Source: Streptomyces sp. CC0208
GTDB lineage: Bacteria > Actinomycetota > Actinomycetes > Streptomycetales > Streptomycetaceae
Direction of reading: 5' to 3'
Assembly: GCF_003443735.1 (NCBI RefSeq)
Contig: NZ_CP031969.1
Location: forward strand, 8,432,001 to 8,496,000
DNA length: 64,000 bases
Every line of letters starts with the position of its first letter. Within the stretch, counting starts at the first letter, position 1. Made by a program: the position numbers and the translations under genes. The notes beneath the pieces were generated by a model that ran no database searches, was not told where the DNA came from, and saw nothing but the letters and a program-made list of their open reading frames with translations. This document shows positions 59,814 to 64,000 of this stretch, piece after piece.

Positions 59814-62021
59814 TCAGTCGGGCATCGGGACCAGCCACACCGTCGCGAGCGGCGGCAGGGTGAGCCGCAGCGCCCCGTCCTCCGCCTTGACCGGGTCGGG
59901 CCGCACGATGTCGCCGCCGCCGTACCGGGCGGCGTCGGTGTTGAGGGACTCCTGCCACAGGGGGTGACCGTCGGGGACGGTGAGGCGGTAGTCCTCGCGC
60001 ACGACGGGGGAGAAGTTGGAGACCGCGAGCAGCGGACCGCCCGCCGCGTCGAACCGCAGGAAGGCGAAGACGTTGTCCTCGGCCGCGTCCCCGACCACCC
60101 ACCGGAAGCCTCCGGGGTCGGTGTCGCGCTCCCACAGGGCGGGGGTCGCGCCGTAGACGGCGTTCAGGTCGCGCACGAGATCGCGCACGCCCCGGTGGTC
60201 GGGCTCGGCGGCGTACGCCGGGTCGAGCAGCCACCAGTCGGGGCCGTGGGACTCGGACCACTCGGCGCCCTGGGCGAACTCCTGGCCCATGAACAGGAGT
60301 TGCTTGCCGGGATGCGCCCACATGAAGCCGAAATACGCGCGATGGTTGGCACGCTGCTGCCACCAGTCGCCCGGCATCTTGGACACCAGCGCCTGCTTGC
60401 CGTGGACGACCTCGTCGTGGGAGATCGGCAGGACGTAGTTCTCGCTGTACGCGTACACCATCGAGAACGTCATCTCGTTGTGGTGGTACTTGCGGTGCAC
60501 CGGCTCATGGCTGATGTAGCCGAGGGAGTCGTGCATCCAGCCCATGTTCCACTTCAGGCCGAAACCCAGCCCCCCGCTGTCCGTGGGGCGGGTCACGCCG
60601 TCCCAGGCCGTGGATTCCTCGGCGATCGTGACGACCCCCGGCGCCCGGCGGTACACGGTCGCGTTCATCTCCTGGAGGAAGGCCACCGCGTCGAGGTCCT
60701 CCCGGCCCCCGAACACATTGGGGCTCCACTGGCCGGAGTCGCGCGAGTAGTCCAGGTAGAGCATCGAGGCGACCGCGTCCACGCGCAGCCCGTCGATGTG
60801 GAACTCCTCGCACCAGTACACGGCGTTGGCGACCAGGAAGTTGCGCACCTCGACGCGTCCGAAGTCGAACTCGTACGTTCCCCAGTCCGGGTGCTCGGCA
60901 CGCCGGGAGTCCCCGGGCTCGTACAGCGGGTCCCCGTCGAAGCGGGCCAGTGCCCAGTCGTCCTTGGGGAAGTGGGCCGGCACCCAGTCCATGATCACAC
61001 CGATGCCGGCCCGGTGGAGGGCGTCGATCAGGTGCTTGAAGTCGTCAGGTGTGCCGAGCCGGGAGGTCGGCGCGTAGAAGCCGGTGACCTGGTAGCCCCA
61101 GGAGCCGCCGAAGGGGTGCTCGGCGACCGGCATCAGCTCGACGTGGGTGAAGCCCAGGTCCTTGACGTAGGCGGGCAGCTGCTCGGCGAGTTGACGGTAC
61201 GTCAATCCCTTGCGCCAGGTCGGCAGATGAACCTCGTAGACGGAGAACGGCGCCTGGTGCACCGGCACTTCACCGCGGCGGGCCATCCACTCCTCGTCGC
61301 TCCACTCGAAGTGCGAGGAGGTCACCACCGACGCGGTCGCGGGAGGCACCTCGGTGCCGCGCGCCATCGGGTCGGACTTGAGGAACCGGTCGCCGTAGCG
61401 CGAGGTGATCTCGAACTTGTAGCGGGCCCCCTCGGCGATCCCCGGCAGGAACAGCTCCCACACCCCGGACGAGCCGAGCGAGCGCATCGGGAACGCCTGT
61501 CCGTCCCAGAAGGTGAACTCCCCGGCGACCCGGACCCCCTGGGCGTTGGGCGCCCACACCGTGAAGCGGGTGCCGGTCACGCCCTCGTGGGTCATCGGTT
61601 CGGCGCCGAGCGCCTTCCACAGCTGCTCGTGGCGGCCCTCGCGGATGAGATGGAGGTCGGTCTCGCCGAGCGCGGGCAGGAAGCGGTAGGGGTCGTGCAC
61701 CTCCTGTTCGCCGTCCGCGTACGCCACCAGAAGGGTGTAGGCGGGGATCGCGTCGAGGGGCAGCAGACCGGAGAAGAGGCCGTCGCCCTCCGAGGTCAGC
61801 CGTCTGCGCTCGCCGTCGATCACCACGCTCACCGAGCGGGCGAAGGGCCGCAGGGCCCGGAAGGCGATCCCGCCCGGGACCGGGTGGGCGCCGAGCAGCG
61901 CGTGCGGGTCGTGGTGGGCGCCGGCCAGCAGCCGGGCTCGGTCCGCGGGGTCGAGTGCGGGGGCCGGGGCACAGCGCGCCGGTCCGGACGGCTCGGGCAG
62001 TGAGGTGTCGCGCAGGGCCAC
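59814..62021 (-). CDS. glgB: 1,4-alpha-glucan branching enzyme
   Basis: A 735-residue GH13 branching enzyme that makes alpha-1,6 branches in the GlgE-pathway glucan. An N-terminal extension precedes the CBM48 domain (VWAPNAQGVRVAGEFTFWDG). The catalytic barrel has nucleophile D415 in GLRVDAVASMLYLDYS, acid/base E468 in VTIAEEST and the transition-state pair in SHDEVVHG. The start is GTG at 62021 with GGAG 9 nt upstream. The maltokinase gene ends 3 bp before it, so they are co-transcribed. Confidence 0.93.
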   Translation of the reverse strand: MALRDTSLPEPSGPARCAPAPALDPADRARLLAGAHHDPHALLGAHPVPGGIAFRALRPFARSVSVVIDGERRRLTSEGDGLFSGLLPLDAIPAYTLLVAYADGEQEVHDPYRFLPALGETDLHLIREGRHEQLWKALGAEPMTHEGVTGTRFTVWAPNAQGVRVAGEFTFWDGQAFPMRSLGSSGVWELFLPGIAEGARYKFEITSRYGDRFLKSDPMARGTEVPPATASVVTSSHFEWSDEEWMARRGEVPVHQAPFSVYEVHLPTWRKGLTYRQLAEQLPAYVKDLGFTHVELMPVAEHPFGGSWGYQVTGFYAPTSRLGTPDDFKHLIDALHRAGIGVIMDWVPAHFPKDDWALARFDGDPLYEPGDSRRAEHPDWGTYEFDFGRVEVRNFLVANAVYWCEEFHIDGLRVDAVASMLYLDYSRDSGQWSPNVFGGREDLDAVAFLQEMNATVYRRAPGVVTIAEESTAWDGVTRPTDSGGLGFGLKWNMGWMHDSLGYISHEPVHRKYHHNEMTFSMVYAYSENYVLPISHDEVVHGKQALVSKMPGDWWQQRANHRAYFGFMWAHPGKQLLFMGQEFAQGAEWSESHGPDWWLLDPAYAAEPDHRGVRDLVRDLNAVYGATPALWERDTDPGGFRWVVGDAAEDNVFAFLRFDAAGGPLLAVSNFSPVVREDYRLTVPDGHPLWQESLNTDAARYGGGDIVRPDPVKAEDGALRLTLPPLATVWLVPMPD

Positions 62022-62024
62022 GGC

Positions 62025-63386
62025 TCAGTCTCCTCTCACGGCGAGTCGTTCGATCGCCGCCATGGGCACGGGCAACCAGTCGGGCCGGTGCCGTGCCTCG
62101 TACAGGACTTCGTAAACGGCCCGGTCGGTCTCGTAGGCGCGCAGCAGGCCGTGCTTCTTGCGCGGATCCCATCCGGCGAGGGCGGCATAGCCCCCGCAGA
62201 AGGCCTCCCGGCAGCGGCGGGCCCACTCGGGCCGCCAGGGCCGGCGCTGGCGGGCCGCGTAGTCGAAGGAGCGCAGCATGCCCGCGATGTCCCGCACCGG
62301 GGACTGGGCGGTGCACCGATCGGCGAGCGGGCGCGTGGGCTCGCCCTCGAAGTCGATGACGAACCACTCGCGGCCCGCCCGCAGCACCTGCCCCAGGTGC
62401 AGGTCACCGTGGACGCGCTGCGCGGGCGGCCCGGAGTCGCAGGTGGCGAGCGCGCCGAACGCGCTGCGCAGGCCGGGGACGAACGGCCGCAGCGCCGGCA
62501 CGCTGTGCGCGGCGGAGTCGAGGCGTTCGGTCATCGCGGCCGCCGTGGAGCCGTTGTCCTCGTGGCCGGTGCCGGGGAAGGCCGCGGCCAGCGCGAGGTG
62601 TACCTCGGCCATGGCCCGCCCCAGCTCGTGCGCCTGCACGGTGAAGTCGTCACCCGAGGCGAGCGCCTGCAGGGCCAGTGCCCAGCCGTCGGACGCGTCG
62701 CGCAGATAAGGCTGGAGCACGCCGAGCGTGGCCTCCTGCGGATGTGTGGTCCGGAACCAGGCGACCGGCGCCGGCACCCGGCGGCAGCCCTGTGCGGCCA
62801 GCGCCACCGGCACCTCTAGGTCCGGATTGACCCCGGGTTGGATGCGGCGGAAGAGCTTCAGGATGAACTCGTCGCCGTACACCAGCGAGGTGTTCGACTG
62901 CTCGGCCTCCAGCAGCCGCGGCGGGAGCCCCGAGGGCACCGGCACCGAGGGAGCGCGTTCGAAGCGCAGCGGGCCGGCGGTGCCGGGATGCCGCAGCCGC
63001 TCCAGCAGCAGTTGTGCCGAGCGCGGGTCGTGCAGGGCGTCGTACACCGTGAGACCGGCCAGGGGGCCCTGCTCCGCACGGCCGATGAGGGCGCGCCCGA
63101 GACGCGGCAGGAGATGTTTGCGCACCACGAGCAGCAACTGGTAGCAGTCGCCCGCCGGGGCGCCGCCGCCGGGCGCGGGCACCCCGCCGTGACCGGTGTG
63201 GACCAGCAGATGCAGACAGCCCGGGAACAGCTCGGTCATCGACAGCAGACCGAGCTCGCTCACGGGCCGGTCCTTGCCCGCGAACCAGCGCTGCCGCGGC
63301 AGCCACTGGCGCAGCAGGTCGCCGAGCGAGGCCATGAGATCGGCCGCGGGCGCGGGTCTCGGGCTGAGGGGTGCGGTCTTCGGCAT
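62025..63386 (-). CDS. Maltokinase
   Basis: A 453-residue maltokinase (Mak/Pep2), which phosphorylates maltose to maltose 1-phosphate, the donor for GlgE. The kinase fold shows QRWFAGKDRPV at the N-terminus and the catalytic loop RVHGDLHLGQVL followed by FVIDFEGEPTRPLADR at the metal-binding site. It lies between treS and glgB as in other actinobacteria. The start is ATG at 63386, with AGGA upstream; a GTG at 63416 is possible. Confidence 0.92.
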   Translation of the reverse strand: MPKTAPLSPRPAPAADLMASLGDLLRQWLPRQRWFAGKDRPVSELGLLSMTELFPGCLHLLVHTGHGGVPAPGGGAPAGDCYQLLLVVRKHLLPRLGRALIGRAEQGPLAGLTVYDALHDPRSAQLLLERLRHPGTAGPLRFERAPSVPVPSGLPPRLLEAEQSNTSLVYGDEFILKLFRRIQPGVNPDLEVPVALAAQGCRRVPAPVAWFRTTHPQEATLGVLQPYLRDASDGWALALQALASGDDFTVQAHELGRAMAEVHLALAAAFPGTGHEDNGSTAAAMTERLDSAAHSVPALRPFVPGLRSAFGALATCDSGPPAQRVHGDLHLGQVLRAGREWFVIDFEGEPTRPLADRCTAQSPVRDIAGMLRSFDYAARQRRPWRPEWARRCREAFCGGYAALAGWDPRKKHGLLRAYETDRAVYEVLYEARHRPDWLPVPMAAIERLAVRGD

Positions 63387-63412
63387 GGTGACGCGTCCTT
63401 TCGTCGGCACGC

Positions 63413-64000
<588 letters not shown>

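Noticed and set aside
59964..62003. 679-codon frame antisense to glgB
   Set aside because: Shadow of a strongly conserved gene.

Overview
The window is high-GC actinobacterial DNA and almost certainly comes from a Streptomyces chromosome. Coding density is high, GTG and TTG starts are common, and intergenic gaps are short. Marker families include an SsgA-like sporulation regulator, a WhiB regulator, a SigB/SigF-type sigma factor with an RsbW-like kinase, a LAL-type LuxR regulator, F420-dependent and TerD proteins, and a GlgE-type alpha-glucan locus. I see no tRNA, rRNA, CRISPR array, integrase, transposase or biosynthetic gene cluster, so it reads as chromosome-arm housekeeping and accessory DNA.

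Layout. 1-11 kb: a partial aldo/keto reductase, small membrane proteins, the SsgA-like regulator, an F420 oxidoreductase, a serine hydrolase, a membrane protein with a degenerate kinase domain, a PLP dehydratase, and a coupled TPR/polyprenyl synthase pair behind a strong palindrome. 11-14.6 kb: an AIM24 protein, a TerD-CAP-CAP fusion and a secreted serine hydrolase. 14.7-21.3 kb: a carbohydrate island (ROK regulator, GH27 alpha-galactosidase with CBM35, GH95 enzyme, SGNH esterase). 21.3-30.5 kb: a LAL regulator, a three-gene signalling operon (receiver/TrxR-like fusion, cNMP-binding histidine kinase, UBP zinc finger), a VOC protein, a universal stress protein and a DUF4032 protein. 30.6-41.1 kb: an MBL hydrolase, AlkB, a TetR regulator with a flavin dehydrogenase, envelope enzymes (M1 peptidase, L,D-transpeptidase), an OmpR-type two-component system and WhiB. 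41.2-47.8 kb: a saccharopine-dehydrogenase-like enzyme and TetR, LysG/LysE, an MFS exporter, a CNMP-domain protein and a broken decarboxylase. 47.8-56.3 kb: a stress region with the sigma factor and its neighbours. 56.3-64 kb: an acyl-CoA synthetase, a YbdK-type ligase, and glgB, maltokinase and treS.

How genes work together. Several units are translationally coupled by 4-nt overlaps: TPR/prenyl synthase, GH95/SGNH, RR-TrxR/HK/UBP and the two-component pair. Five genes (DUF6328, SsgA-like, DUF6098, sigma factor, PRC-barrel) carry sequences resembling the GNNT-N14-16-GGGTAY promoter class of Streptomyces SigB, which hints at a local stress regulon. Regulator/target pairs with palindromes between them are TetR at 32.5 kb and LysG/LysE at 44.1 kb.

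Three genes between 42.5 and 56.3 kb look frameshifted. The decarboxylase is also truncated and is a true pseudogene. The other two could be real lesions, alternative starts or sequence errors. The most unusual architectures are the TerD-CAP-CAP fusion, the cysteine-less glutaredoxin/thioredoxin-reductase-like fusion to a receiver domain in an operon with a UBP zinc finger, and the pseudokinase.
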